DNA of 64,000 nucleotides, taken from assembly GCF_903995435.1 (NCBI RefSeq), contig NC_067149.1, positions 52,070,392 through 52,134,391 of the forward strand, given 5' to 3'. This document shows, piece by piece, positions 47,648-60,404 of this stretch. Source of the stretch: Acomys russatus (lineage: Eukaryota; Chordata; Mammalia; Rodentia; Muridae). Both the position numbers and the translations under genes were made by a program. Position 1 is the stretch's first letter. Each line of letters begins with the position of its first letter. Below the pieces are notes generated by a model. It ran no database searches and was not told the origin of the DNA. It saw only the letters and a program-made list of their open reading frames with translations.

Positions 47648-47650
<3 letters not shown>

Positions 47651-47707
<57 letters not shown>

Positions 47708-47752
47708 AGAGGGAGAGAGAGAGGGAAGGAGGGAGGGAGAGAGGGAAGGAGG

Positions 47753-47811
<59 letters not shown>

Positions 47812-47852
47812 AGGGAGGGGGGAGAGGGAGGAAAGAAGGGAGGGAGGGAAAG
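47651..47852. repeat. 202-bp uninterrupted polypurine tract
   Basis: Every base from 47651 to 47852 on the plus strand is A or G: (GA)n blocks, a duplicated GGGAAGGAGGGAGGGAGAGA block, then GGGA/GGAA repeats. Ser/Leu or Arg/Glu frames across it are artefacts. Confidence 0.97.
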
Positions 47853-48088
47853 CAAGCCTAGATTAGAGCAACATGTCACCTTAGAAAAGAAAGCAACATC
47901 CTTGCGTGTAAGAGACATTTGTCCTGCCTGGGAGACTTAAATTTCCCCAAAGCCTTCCCCCAGGCACACCATTTTACCCACAGACCTGGCTGCCTCTGGG
48001 TATAAGGTATCAAAGAAGCCTTCTTGGGGTCAAGGAGAAGGGTGTGGTCACCTTTCACATTTCTAACCTCATCCCACTGAAAAGTCAG

Positions 48089-48119
<31 letters not shown>
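48089..48119. repeat. A31 homopolymer
   Basis: Thirty-one consecutive A bases with no recognised SINE or L1 body directly upstream. Confidence 0.95.
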
Positions 48120-48122
<3 letters not shown>

Positions 48123-48321
48123 TCCTAAGCACAAAAGGAGCATTTTCTGAAGAGCCAAACCTGGTATGAAAGGAGACAGACTTGCCCTGTTGTCCCTGAG
48201 AGCTACAGCTAATAAGAATCTCCACAACATGCCAATGTATCCAGGCTGTAGTACGGATTTCCATCTTGTGAAACAGAAGAAAGGTTAGGGCATGCCCATT
48301 GATGCGCAGGGGATGTCCCTT

Positions 48322-48322
<1 letters not shown>

Positions 48323-48361
<39 letters not shown>
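48323..48361. repeat. (GT)n microsatellite
   Basis: Perfect GT run followed by GCATGCACGCGTGCATGTAC, an alternating purine/pyrimidine stretch. Confidence 0.97.
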
Positions 48362-48362
<1 letters not shown>

Positions 48363-48659
48363 ATGCACGCGTGCATGTACACCACTGGCCACAGAGAAAC
48401 AAAGACCAACTTATCGACCTGCCAAAATCATTCCAGAACTTTAAAGGAGTTTCAGAGGAAGTCTAAGCTCTTTGTGAGAAGGGATTAATCCTTATTCAGT
48501 TTTTTGCTTGGCTACAGAGCATGGAATACATGTTTTCCAGAGTGAATGAAGGTTAGTCACCTGTGCTGGGAATTCATAATGTTACCCTGAGGAAGTGTTT
48601 CCTTAATCTAGCCCTGGCCTTTCATCGTCTTCCAGGTCTTTGCTAGGAAAGCACCTTTC

Positions 48660-49720
48660 ATTCACTCATCCGTTCATTCAACAATTTTTTGTTGACTATC
48701 TGGGATACACCAGGCACTAGTTATGGCTGGTAACACTTTCACAGTGGCATACACTGCTACAAAGAGTAGAAACGTTTCCTACCTTCAAGAAGCCAGTGAC
48801 AGGGGTGTTGAGCCTGGAGTTACAATAAGGAATATTGGGAGTTAGGAAAAAAAACTCTGGTGTTTATTGGAGCACATAGCAAGGAGCTGGATCTAAGACG
48901 GAGGGCTAGAGAAGTCTTTGGGAGAGTGCTGATTAAATTGCCATCTCAAGGATGACTAAAATTGGGTACAGTATGGATACAGGTACAGAGGGGTGTGTAT
49001 CCTAGGAATAGGAACAAATGCCTAGGTGCTGAGGCTCAGAAGTAAAGAGGTGGAGAGGGAGGAAAAGGTAGAGGAAGAGGAGGGGGTGATAGTGGCGACA
49101 CTGAAGCAACGCTGTATAGTTTCAAGTGGGAAAATGAGCCAGTGGCCTTTTTCAAATGTAGAGAATGGTGAGAGATATTTTTAAGGTAGTGTTTTTTTTT
49201 TTTAAATTGGGGTCCTGACACTTGGAAAGAGACAGGAGAAATTAAAGAGTAATCTTGGAGATTAGGGTTATGAGGGCTTGGGCTTATCTGACGACAGAGA
49301 GAGAGATCACCTGCAGATGTCTCCCATGGTCCCGACTTGACCAGGTGTAGGAGCAGGCGGTCCCTTTAGTAAAATGGAAAACAATGAAGAAGAGTCACTG
49401 GAGGTGGAAAGGCGTGGGGGCATTCCCCAGCTTAGTTTGGGGAGCACTGAATTTAAGGGACCTATTAGCCACTTGGGGGAGCACCTGTGGATCAGTTGGG
49501 TATGTGGATGTGTTGCTTTGTGGAAAAATCTTTGAGTATTTGAGAGGCCTCCTCATGCAGGTTTAGATCCTTGGAATCCTTGATGATGGGGGGAGGGGTG
49601 CTCTGTAGAAAGAGGAATGAGCCCAGGGAAGGAAGAGGAGAGTCTTCAGGGAAAAGTGGAAGGATGAAAGCCATGACAGTAGGCTCCTGCCAGAGAGAAG
49701 AGAGATTCTGAGAAAGATGA
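48660..49720 (+). repeat. Ancient mammalian L2-like repeat, patchy
   Basis: Begins TTCATTCAACAATTTTTTGT and ACACCAGGCACTAGTTATGG. Later words such as GAGCACCTGTGGATCAGTTG and GGGTATGTGGATGTGTTGC follow the order of a well-known old mammalian repeat. Diverged; name not asserted. Confidence 0.45.
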
Positions 49721-52700
49721 CATCCTCGAAGGCCACGCAGGGCACAATTTCCACGGGCGGGAGCGAGGGTGCTGTGGGTCTCAACACCAGACAGGACTGT
49801 GGAAACGGAGATAAAGGAGATTCTCCATGAGGATGAGAAGCATTGTGGTCAGACCTGGAGAGAGCCCAGGCAGCGAAGAGGACACCAGTACCCATCAGAT
49901 CACAGGTTCCCAGAACTTCCTGGCATTGGGCGCACTTGGTTAATGCCCAGCACCTGGCCATGCGCATCTCACCTGCGGACTCACCAGCAACTCTATAGTG
50001 TCCATTCTGAATTCCAGAAGACACCAAAGATTTCTTCTTTGTTCTTACTCTAGACTCTGTAGTGACGACAGATAGATGGTGACTTTGTGGCCCTTACAGG
50101 TATGTGGACCCAGGCAGAGACTATCTCAACCCTGCAGCCAACTGGGCATGGGGTCTGGCAACAGCAGGTCACTCTTCCTGCAGCTAGTTCTCCTGGGTGA
50201 GTTAGCAACATACTCCCTAGTCACTGAACAGTCATGTAGAAACAAGGGGTCAACTTGGGCCCAAGTCATTTGTCCCAATGAAGCTTGCTCTCTTTCCGTG
50301 TCTATTCCAGGAAGCCTGGGAAGAGTCTTGGCAAATACCAGCATGCAGACACCCATGAGAGCTGAGCTACAGGAAGGGGATCTTCTACAAACCTCCTCTC
50401 TAGCAGCCAGACACTTGACAGATTCATGTCAGAGCTTTGACCTCAGGAGCTGAGCCAATGAGGCTGGGGGAGATAGAGGTGGGGCCAGAGCTCACAGCCA
50501 CAGATAAAAACAGAAGGTATGGAGCATTGATCCTATACACCTGTCTCAAGGAGACCCCTTCTGCTCTGCCTTGGTCCTAAGCAGGAGATGAATTAAAGAC
50601 CACCATTGAAGTTCTACATGGGACATAAGAGCTGCCAGATCCCGCCTTTCCACAAATTTTGAGGGTAAAAAGTTGCAAAAAGTCATGGAAGTGGAATGCT
50701 GCTCATTTCCATTTCACTTAGCAAATCATGTTGACCTATGAGATCCTTGAGAGGCCAGGATTGGCCCATTAGAAGACATTTGGAAACACAGGTGTTTCTG
50801 GTTGTCATGGTGACTGAGGAAGCTGATGCTACTTGACATTGGCCAGGCAGGGTACCTTATCCCACTAAGAGCCAACTCATCCCAAGAGACCTAAATGTCT
50901 CTGTATACAATGCAGCTCCATTTGACCTCCGATGGCTTAGCAGCAGATGTACAATTCCCAACACCAATCCAGAGCAGCATGCCTCCCTTGCTGTGGGACC
51001 ACACCCCTCCTTTACCCTTCTGCTCCTACAGTGGTTATGTCTACCAGGTTGGGGTGGCCTTCATCGCCCTCAGCCTTCTAGGGTTACTACTGTTCTCCTA
51101 AGGTCCCTGAACTGCCCTCTCTGACTACCATCCTCCTTCCTGATGCTTCTCCTCCACCATCCCCGCCAAATACTCCAGTGGCTTTGGAGGAAGGACGGAG
51201 AGAGGTCACCTTCTTAAAATCTTCACTCTCGAGTCAGCGACACATCTCGGTTTAGCTACTGAGTGCTCTGAGCAAGACCTCAATTTTTGTGAATCACACC
51301 CAGCTCCTTTTCTCCATCGCCCATATGAACGAGGTTCAAGTTTCGGCTATTCTTAAGAAAGAATGCATGTCAACTAGGATGGCATGAATAGGGCTTAGCG
51401 GGCATTCAAACTACGTGGTGTGTGTTTGTGTGCCTCTGTGGGGACTTTTTTTTTTTTTTTTTTGCATGCATGTCTCTGTGTATGGGCATAAATACTGTAA
51501 TGGGGTAGACATGCAAACATGGTCCAAAGATCCATTTTTCCATGGTAGCTTCCCTCTTCCTCCTGGAGTCCGAGGGAAAGCCACGCCCTGGCACTGCTAC
51601 ATCACAGCCCCAAGTCACAAGCATCTTCCTCTCACCTCGCGGTTGCTTCACAGTTTTAACCCAGCCTGCGCTTGTGAAGCTTGGCGTAGTCTCCCCTAGC
51701 TGACAGCGATCGAAGACAGATGTGTGCAGCCGGGGAGTAATGCGATTCATAAAGAGGAGTAGCAGGCTTCCATGTGGAGAGAGCCAGGAGCTGGGAGGGG
51801 AGTGGTGGGGGCAGTTTAAAGACACTCAGGCAGGCGCCAGATGTGTGCTGCATGACCCTGTGGGCAGGGCAGCCTTGCTCCCAAATCCCACTCCAAGATG
51901 TTTCCACAGGAAGACAGGCTGTGCTCACGGCAGGGGGCTGGCCCAGAGCTCCCATTTGCTCCTCATGTTCTCCAGCTGAGAATTCTGTTTTGGCCCAGAA
52001 GGGATTCCCAAAGATACCATCTGCCTCAGTCTTCCCCACAGAAGCTGTTGTCCTTGATACTTCAAGGCTGAGTTCCGGAAGCCTAGAGGCAGGGCTGGGA
52101 TGAGAACTCACAATCACCTTAAACCTGTGTGCCCTCCCCAAACTTTTGCTCAGCTCCCTGAATGCTTCTGCTCTGCACTTCAACCCCACCTCTACTCCCT
52201 CCCTCTGCTTCGCAACACCGCCTGTTCCCCCACAGTGGCCTACCTACTTGCTTTCCCTCACAAGTCTCAGACTCACCATGGCTGACAGTGAAAGGCAAAA
52301 GAGGCATTGGAAATGGAAAGAGCTGAATGGAATCTGGGATGGAGAAAGCGCCTTCCTCTTTGGCATTGCAGCTCTTGGGCTGATTAAAAGACCCAGATCC
52401 TTGGGGTGTTGAGGGTTGGTGGGGCTTGCCCCTGTTAGGCTTTATCCTAAAAATAACTGGCTGTGTGACTGACTCCATGTAGCCCAACTCAGAACCTTGG
52501 GATGCTCCCTCGTGCACAAGAAAAAAAAAAAAAAAAAAAAAGAAATCTTTGCAGAAGCAATCTAGTTAGTTAAGTCAGGAACATAGACCCAAAGCTTGTA
52601 AGACTGGGGTCTTTATAAACACGGAGGCAAGTATGTATGGAGGGAGGGGGGTGTAAAGACAGCACCTACGATGGATTTCAGGGATGAGTTGATAAACTAG

Positions 52701-53684
52701 GAAATGCTCCTGGCTACCAGGTGCAAGAAAGAGGCAAGGACAACAGCTTCCTTGGTGCCTTCACATGGAGCATGGTCCTCCTCACACCATGACTTTGTGT
52801 ATCTGGCCTCTAGAACTGTTTTTTAAAAAACAAAACAAGTTTTTTGTTACCTTTAGAGGCTTTGCCATGGCAACCCCAGTCAACATATGCATGCCCCGAC
52901 TCTCAGTTGTCTGCTCAAGCTTATTGCTTCTGTGATGGTCTATAACAGGCCAGGTAAGCTTACATTTCTGCTAACACGCCATAGGGTACAAGCTATATCA
53001 TGTCTAGCCTGGATCAAAGCGCTCCTGGAATGTGTCTCGGAAACTCCATCTGCACCCTGCAGGGATCTCTAGCATCTTCCCTGCGCCTGCCTCCCTTGAA
53101 GTCAACGTTATAGAAAGTCCTGGATGCCAGGCTGTTCTGGTGTTGTTGGACCTGGGAAACCTCTGCGGTCAGCTAGGGAACCGATCCCAAATGATCACAA
53201 GCTTGGAGTGGCGTGAGGCCGGGCAACCGGGAGAAGGAAAATCCTCTCACTCCTCAGAAACATCTGCTGGGGGAAAAGATACGCTAAAACGCGGATCAAA
53301 GAGATTTCTAAGCAACAGAGGGAATGGTTTTACGATGCGGTGGTGCAGAGGTAAAGCCAACTGCAAGAGCTGCCAGCCAGGCTCTAGCTCTTCCTAAGTG
53401 GAACAAATAAGCTGGTAAGGAAAGAAGGTTCCAAGAGGGATGGGAAAGAGAAACATGCACATGTGGGCAGATCTGGAAGCCAGGAAAGCCCACACTTGGC
53501 AAAGCAGCAAGGCCCTGCAGGAGAGGGGAGAGAGAGGAATTGAAAACTGCGATACAGAGGAAGAGAGGCAGGATCAGGGGTGAGGTCTCCTCTGTAAGTC
53601 ACCCACATATGCCATGGTGCTAAATAACACCATGTTTATCTAAGAATGTTTATCTGTAGTTATTGTTTTATACCTGTCTCTTTT
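49721..53684. other. Largely unique non-coding sequence
   Basis: A T18 run at 51446-51463 and an A21 run at 52521-52541. Overlapping frames at 51656-52189 (minus, 177 codons), 51774-52103 and 53032-53397 show no signal peptide, domain or splice logic that I can defend. Confidence 0.4.
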
Positions 53685-53895
53685 GTGGGCACTGTTCTAA
53701 GCCCTGTTCTCGGTGTATTAATCATTGAACCCTGATACAAACCAGAGGCACTCCTATTAGTACCCTCCCCTTACAAGAGAGGAAAGTGACGACAGTACAG
53801 GCATCCAGCATCTTTAAATACTGCTGCATCTAAGTGATAGAGCTGGGTTCAAGGCCAAGGCAATCTGGCTCCTGACACCAAGTTCTTTTCCAAAA
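53685..53895 (+). repeat. MIR element
   Basis: GGGCACTGTTCTAAGCCCTG, CAAGAGAGGAAAGTGACGAC and AGAGCTGGGTTCAAGGCC, then GGCAATCTGGCTCCTGACAC, are in MIR order. Confidence 0.8.
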
Positions 53896-54480
53896 GCATA
53901 AGGGAAGCTGTGTGCTTAGCTGACATTCTGGAGGTCCTTGGAGGCCAGGAGACTGAAAGATAAGCATGCAAAGATTAGATAGAGAAAGCACATAAATCTA
54001 GGCGATCAAGCTACAGGAGCAAAGGGGAAGGGACTGTCCTTTTCCCATAAAGCTGTGCACGGGGAGGCCTCTCTGTGAGCTAGCCAGGGCCTCTCTGCTG
54101 TCCTGTGATGAACACCATGCCAGGATCCCCACTCAGCAGTGCCCCAGCTTTCAAGAATTACCACCTTTCTCTAAAATGTTGATGTCCCTAAGCCCAGAGG
54201 GATAAAACTTCTAGAAGTTGACTCTAAATGAATGAGCAGATATGCCTAGACAAGTAATGTAAAAATATGGCAACTGTAGTACAGAGATGGTGACAAGAAT
54301 AAATGTGCGCACCAATCATGGGATGGGTAAACGCTGTACACGGTGAATTGTTGTTTAGTGATAACCAAGGCCTGTGTATATTACTCGAAGGCAGGAGAAA
54401 ACACACGCAGTGCAATACTAAGTAGAAGAATCCAGGCAAAAATCTTATATAAAATATGATGGGCTTCTCCCATGAGGAAT

Positions 54481-54660
54481 GGGGCTGAAGAGATGGCTCA
54501 GCAATTAAGAACACTAACTGTTCTTCCAGAAGACCCGGGTTCAATTCCCAGCACCCACATGGCAGCTCACAACTGTCTGTAACTCCAAGTTCTGACACCC
54601 TCACAGAAATGCCTGCAGGCAAAACACCAATGCATATAAAATAAAAATAAATTTTAAAAG
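54481..54660 (+). repeat. B2 SINE
   Basis: GGGCTGAAGAGATGGCTCAG carries the A-box-like head, GGGTTCAATTCCCAGCACCC the B box, and the element ends in AAAATAAAAATAAATTTTAA. One of the better-preserved B2 copies here. Confidence 0.93.
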
Positions 54661-54664
54661 AATG

Positions 54665-54880
54665 TGAGGAATTGGGATTGCGGCTCAATTTCTAGAATGC
54701 CTAGCATGCAAAAGACCTTTATTTTGATATTTGATGCTGCATTAAAAAAAAAAAAAAAAAAAAAGACATGGGGACACACACCTGTAATTCCAGCACCCAG
54801 GTGGTGGAGACAAAGGAACAGCAAGTTGTGGTCATCATTAGATCTATAGAGTGTTAGCCTGGGTCATGTGTGACCCTGAC
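54665..54880 (+). repeat. ID-like head, A21 run, then B1-like body
   Basis: GGATTGCGGCTCAATTTCTA and GCCTAGCATGCAAAAGACC are ID-like. A21 follows at 54744-54764, then GGGGACACACACCTGTAATT is B1-like. It may be two adjacent insertions. Confidence 0.65.
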
Positions 54881-55084
54881 TCCAAAAACTTATGCACATA
54901 TGGCCACAGAGAGAAGAGGAAAAGAGCTGTGAAGAGTGCCCACCTGGCTGGTGTGTCCTGTACAGGTTTTTTGTTGTTCTTTTAAAACATTTTTCTAATT
55001 CTCTATACTGAAAACATGTGAGAAAAGACATCTGCTGCATAATAAAAAAAAAATCAATGTTGCTAGTTACAGTGTCTTCTAGAC

Positions 55085-55440
55085 TCCTGTCCCAGTTCAT
55101 CTTTCTTGTGCTGTGATGAAAATTTGACCAAAACAACTTATGAGAGGAAAGGGGTTATTAGGGTTTCAGGACACAGTCCATCAGTGAGAGAAACCACTGC
55201 AAGAACCTGGAGGCAGCAGAGATGATGGAGATGAAGCTTCTTGGCTTCCTGCCTTTCTTAGACAACTTAGGACCACCGACCTTGTGGGCTAGGTCTTTCT
55301 TCATCAATTAGCCTTCCAGAAAATGCCCTCCCCCATATATACCCAACAGCCAGTCTCATGGGAGCTAATCTTCAATTGAGGTTCCTTCTTCCCAAGCGTC
55401 TAAGTTTGTGTAAAATCGACAAAGACCGACCAACACATAC
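55085..55440 (-). repeat. Rodent interspersed repeat, antisense
   Basis: CTTTCTTGTGCTGTGATGAA, GAACCTGGAGGCAGCAGAGA and CTTCAATTGAGGTTCCTTCT are the reverse complement of the family at 28755-29187. Confidence 0.7.
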
Positions 55441-55864
55441 CCCAGTGCTACAGCTGTGTCTATTTTCAGTTGTTCCTGAAGTGCAAGAAACCCTAGCAGT
55501 GACAGAGTGCTCTGTGAGCCTTCCTTCACCCTTATTATCAACCCAGAAAAAGCCGAAATTGATGAACTAAGGAAGCCAATACTTTATACTTCTCAGCAGA
55601 TAAAAGAACAAATGAAACACACTAACTGCATCTTAAGGACCTTGCTGAAGGGTAGAGTAGGTGAGGTCGCCCACAGAGAGTAGATGGCTTGCTGTTATGC
55701 GACAAATGCCAGAAAGGAAGACAAAGGGTCGGTGAGAGAGTGATGTGGGAGGTGAAGAAGAATTGCTCCCAAGTAAAGAGGCAAGGGGTGTGAGAGCCTA
55801 AGAGCATAGAATAGTAACCCCAGGCTTCCTGCTACCCCTTCCTAACTGTTTAACTCCAGGAGGG

Positions 55865-56135
55865 TTGCTTTGTCATTCCACAAATTACTGAGCATTCTTG
55901 GTGCTGGAGACAGCTGTGGAACACGGATGGGCATGCTCTGCCTTCTTGGAACGCACATTCTATCAGAGAGAACAGAACAGGGCATGCATCAGAAAAATGA
56001 ATAACGCGCTGTTCGACAGAGCTCTTAGGTGTGACTTTGGGGACTCAAAAGAAGCATCAGCTGTCTCATCTGCAAGGTGGAATGGGATAACGAAATAAAG
56101 TATTTCATGGATTCTTACCCGGGTTAAGAGTCCAC
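55865..56135 (-). repeat. MIR-like relic, antisense
   Basis: GTGTGACTTTGGGGACTC, CTGTCTCATCTGCAAGGTGG and AATGGGATAACGAAATAAAG mimic antisense MIR. The part before 56020 is less certain. Confidence 0.45.
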
Positions 56136-56139
56136 AGTT

Positions 56140-57257
56140 TCTCACTCAACAGTGAATAACTGTCACCATTCTTGAGACAGTAATAAAGCCAAATTTACAG
56201 TTCTTGCCTGTAGTCTAAGAAATGGGAGCAGCCATTCAGAAATGACAGAGGCAAAGTGGTGAGAGAAATTAAGCCAAGAGCACAGAAGCAGGATTTGGGG
56301 GTTTCTAGTGGCTGACGCTAAGAGCAATGTTTCCTTCACTTTGAGATGTATCCAATTTTGCAAGAAGTCAGAGGAAGCTGATCCCTTTGTCACGTGATAA
56401 AAAAGACTCAGTCTGCTCCTTCGATGTCTCTCACTCCACAGAAGGGGTTTGGGTGTCATCTACAAAGACCCTATTTGACCAGGTCCCTCATTTACCAGGT
56501 CCCTAACAGTAGCTCCACACCAAACTGAGCTCCCCAGATTACCTAGGAAAAAAATGAGTCTGTAGGACCTCTGAGACTAAACGTTCCGGGGCACATGTGG
56601 GAACTGGGAGATTGACATAGTTCTTCCAAAGTCTGCAGCAAACAGAAGGCCAACATGTAGATGCGCATCTAGGCTCCAGGGCCAGCCCTCTGGAACACAA
56701 GTAAGAGGTTCTCCAGGAAAGGGAAGGAATGACACTGTGACCGGACAGAAGGACAAACTGTCTCGACGTCATATATAAATGTGTTGGATCCCAGTCTCTC
56801 AGAGAGGAAGGCTGGGAGAGGACAATGAGAGGCAAGGACACTTTGTATCAGCATGTGCACAAAGTAGCAAACCCAGGCTCTAGGAGATTTCATCTGAGAA
56901 AATACAGGGAGTGACGCAGACAGTAGCTGATGGGTGGTGGACTTGATACCAAAGAGCAAGACTTGGGAGGGGTCTTCTTCCTTGCAGGTCCTAGTTTAGC
57001 TAAGGTTGGGAAGATTCAATGGTCATCAGGAACGGTTGGGTTTTCTCTGAAGCCCTGCCTGCGATCCAGGTAGGCTCTCCCAGGGCTGAGATGGCAGAAA
57101 AACAGAAAACATGGGATACTAAAGTCTGAAGAAAACCCCAGGGAGACTGAACTTCAAACACTGCAGCCTCCACAGCAGAATCCCACAAGATGAAACGAAC
57201 GATGTTAAACAAAGGATGAAGTTCCAAGGGAGGTTTCCCCAACGTTTGAGCATGCTA

Positions 57258-57259
<2 letters not shown>
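56140..57259. other. Unique non-coding sequence
   Basis: No gene or clear repeat recognised. Confidence 0.4.
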
Positions 57260-57297
<38 letters not shown>

Positions 57298-57298
57298 G

Positions 57299-57352
<54 letters not shown>
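57260..57352. repeat. (CT)n microsatellite with GT interruptions
   Basis: Imperfect CT run of 93 bp. Arg/Glu minus frames are artefacts. Confidence 0.97.
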
Positions 57353-57355
<3 letters not shown>

Positions 57356-57359
57356 GAAG

Positions 57360-58670
57360 AAATAACAGGAACCCAAAAGAATGCCATGGGCTCTTCACTA
57401 GCAAATAGTGCTGCGAGGAGTAGATGAAACAAATCCAAACACAGTTCCAGTCAGTTTTCCTTGGGGCTCCTTGTGGAGCTCTGGCCACCTCGTGCCCCTC
57501 TGCATCTCTGAGCTCCTACCTGTGCTATCCTCAGCCCTGCAGTGTTCTCACCTAATCCACCTCTTATTCGTCACCCATCAGAAGTTTCTGGAACTCCCAC
57601 TGCCATTCTCAGGCTCCATTCCCATGGCCCAACCACTTTTATCTCGAGTATTACTCAGTTGAGTGGGTTCTCTACGTGCACTCTAAGTCCCAGGATGTAA
57701 GGGAACATGCATAAAAAAATTCCTCACTGCACAGAACACAATACCTTACCATATCAGGCCCTCAGAGACTAGTCACTAAATGAGTGGCGTTTTTAACAGC
57801 AGAGTTTATGTCCATTAGGTCAGTGGGCAGAGTTCATTTTTCAGATTAGATAAATGAGGCATACTGAACATTCTGTTTTTCTTTTTGTTGGGCTCCTGGT
57901 AGCAGCTCACAGTTGTCAGGCATGCAAAGTAAGGTTTTTGGGGGCCTATGGAGAACAACGCCCCATCTCATCTCTGAAGCTTTGCTTGCTGCTTCTTCAA
58001 GTGTGTATTCTTCCTCCCATAGTCCAATGGCCATCTATTAGCAAGTCCTTCCAGCTCGACATCCAAATAGTCCCTTAGTCTCCTGGCTTCCTGATTCCTC
58101 CGTCCTGACCACCCAAGTCAAAACCACTGTTCTATCTTAACCACTGTACTGGCATAAACTGATCTAACTCTTTCCACGGCCATCCCTGGCAAAGTAAACT
58201 GAGTGACCTTCAAAAAAATGTTAATCAAATGACATTATTCTCAGTTTTATTCCCCTCGACAGTTGCTTCACATCACACTTAAGAGGAGGCTGGCTTCCAG
58301 GTCTGTTGAAGGGAGACAATTGGGTGGCGGTGGCCAGCTCCCTACCATATGCCTCAGTCCACCACATACTCAGTACAACTCAGCAAAGCACACTTCTTGC
58401 ACTTTGTCAGTAAGGCTCGAGCACCTAGCCAACCCCTCTTCCTCTCTGTGTCAGTCACACATGCCTTCTCTTGTGTCCCAGCCTTTCTTCCATTGTTTGA
58501 TTTCTCAGCACAGTGCCAATGCCTACAATAAAAATTGCCGTGCATCCATTTATATTCCTGTATTTATGAATACTGCTTAACTGTAAGATGAGAGGGTGAC
58601 TCGTGTTTGCTACTTTGTCCATTGCATTTACAGCAGTGCCTAAGGCATAACTAAATTTACTAGTATCCAA
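57360..58670. other. Unique non-coding sequence
   Basis: About 57790-57865 has faint MIR wording. No gene. Confidence 0.4.
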
Positions 58671-58671
58671 G

Positions 58672-58730
58672 TCCCTCCCTCCCTCCCTCCCTCCTTCCCT
58701 CCCTCCCTCCTTCTCTCCCTCTCTTCCTTC
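58672..58730. repeat. (CCCT)n tract
   Basis: Imperfect tetranucleotide pyrimidine repeat of about 58 bp, adjoining an ID-like SINE. Confidence 0.95.
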
Positions 58731-58739
58731 CATGTCTTC

Positions 58740-58842
58740 ACAGTCTTTATTGATTCACTTGAATTTAAGGACTAAGGATCAGGTCCAATGTATCCTATAT
58801 ACTAAACAAATCTTCTACCACTGAGCCACACCCCAGCCTACT
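58740..58842 (-). repeat. ID/B4-like SINE fragment, antisense
   Basis: AAATCTTCTACCACTGAGCC followed by ACACCCCAGCC is the antisense ID A-box end. Confidence 0.65.
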
Positions 58843-59055
58843 AAATATTTCTATATAAAGAAAGAACCTTTATAAATTCTAATATAAGAATTACCTGTCA
58901 GTGGGGGACTCTAATGTTAGTATCAATCAGAAGTTAAAGCCAAGATTTTCTACTTAATCTTGACCTAATCTTTAGGATCTTCTGGCTCTAGATTGCCACG
59001 GAAATCAGACGGGTTTGAAAGACAATCTCAAACTCTGCCGATAAGATAAGCTCAG

Positions 59056-59415
59056 CCTGGGGAGATGGCTCCTTGGTTAAAATGCTTGCCACACTTGCAA
59101 AAGGACAGGAGTTTTGATCCTCAGAGCTCACATAAGTGCCTGGTGGACATGGCAGCTAGCCTGTTATGTCAGCTTGCAAAGGTGGACACGTGGGATCCCC
59201 AGGAACAAACTCATTAGCGAGACTAGTTACCTTATCTTTGTGCTCTGGTTTAATTGAGAGTCTTTGCTTCAATCAACAAGGTGGGGAGCACATTCTTGAT
59301 ATAAGCCTCAGGCCTCCACATGTGTGGGTGCACTCATGCACATGCATGGGCACACAGATCTGCACCCACATACATATAAATATGAACACACACACACATA
59401 CACACATACATGAAA
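59056..59415 (+). repeat. Long B2/B3-like SINE with CA-rich tail
   Basis: The head GCCTGGGGAGATGGCTCCTT and the 3' wording TAAGCCTCAGGCCTCCACAT are shared with 28243-28561. It ends in CACACA-rich sequence. Confidence 0.7.
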
Positions 59416-59945
59416 GAAGAAAGGGATAACAAAGTAATATACTCATACCCCAAATAGACCAGAGCTGAAAAGAATCTTGTCAGTGTCTTCACCCCGTGTC
59501 CTGTCGGAAGTTTGCTTGGGGTTCAGTCTAGTGTGATCAACATTCCTTGACAGATATAAAGGTGACTAGAATAGGACCTTCCCTCTCAAAGAGTGTACCG
59601 CGCAGGGGAGACAGACATGAGCACATACATTATGGGGAATGATAAGCCAAAGGCTTTTCTGGCTTTGGGGAAATTTCCTGATGAGGCTACAGAGCTGTAC
59701 CAGGCAGGCAGGAAAAGGGTCCTCAACAGTGGGAGTAATTATACACTCAGGCTCTCCAGGAGCCAGGCAACCTGAGTCTGAACATACGTTACCAGAGAGC
59801 AGTGGGCGGCGTTCGAAAGCTGGGACTGTGCATATAGAGGGAAGAGAGAGTACTTCTTCACACTGTATTTATTTTATTTATGAATGGATATATTTATATT
59901 CTGCATATATATGCATTTACTTACTTTTTAAAACATTATTTAGTT

Positions 59946-60185
59946 TGTGTGTGTGTGTGTGTGTATGTGTGTGTGTGCGCGTGCACGCACGCGCATTTCA
60001 GTGTATGTATGTTTTATGTGCTTCATGTGTGAAGGTACCCATGGAGGTCAGAAAAAGGTGTCAGATCCTTCAGAACTGGACATACAGAGGAGGCTGGGAG
60101 CTGTCATGAGGATGCTAGTGGCCAAACCTGGGAATTCTGCAAGTGCAAGAAGCACGCTTAACTTCTGAGCCATATTTACAGCCTT
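59946..60185 (-). repeat. B2 SINE, antisense, with GT/CG-rich tail
   Basis: The GT run at 59946-59996 is the antisense tail. ACCCATGGAGGTCAGAAAAA, CTTCAGAACTGGACATACAG and CTTAACTTCTGAGCCATATT are antisense B2 words. Confidence 0.8.
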
Positions 60186-60189
60186 ATTT

Positions 60190-60282
60190 GTTTTAAACGT
60201 TTACTTTATTTATTTATTTATTCATTCATTCATTCACTTTACATCCCAATCACAGACCCTCCCTCCCTCCCTCCCTAAACAT
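60190..60282 (-). mobile_element. Short L1 3' terminal fragment, antisense
   Basis: TTTATTTATTTATTCATTCA then CACTTTACATCCCAATCACA and a CCCT-rich run is the antisense L1 3' end of rodents. Confidence 0.65.
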
Positions 60283-60299
60283 TTATTTCTTAAGCCAAT

Positions 60300-60400
60300 A
60301 TCGTCTATAAAGTCCAAGCTGGCCTTGTACTCCTCATCCTCCTGCCTCAGCCTCCCTAGTGCTGAGATTACAGACAAGAAGCCCCCACACTCAGCTTCAT
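60300..60400 (-). repeat. B1 fragment, antisense
   Basis: AAGCTGGCCTTGTACTCCTC and GCCTCCCTAGTGCTGAGATT are antisense B1. Confidence 0.75.
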
Positions 60401-60404
60401 CCCT

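Noticed and set aside
51656..52189. 177-codon minus frame overlapping plus-strand frames
   Set aside because: Several overlapping frames on both strands and no homology that I recognise.
53032..53397. 121-codon plus frame in CpG-containing sequence
   Set aside because: No domain; cannot be tied to a promoter or splice site.
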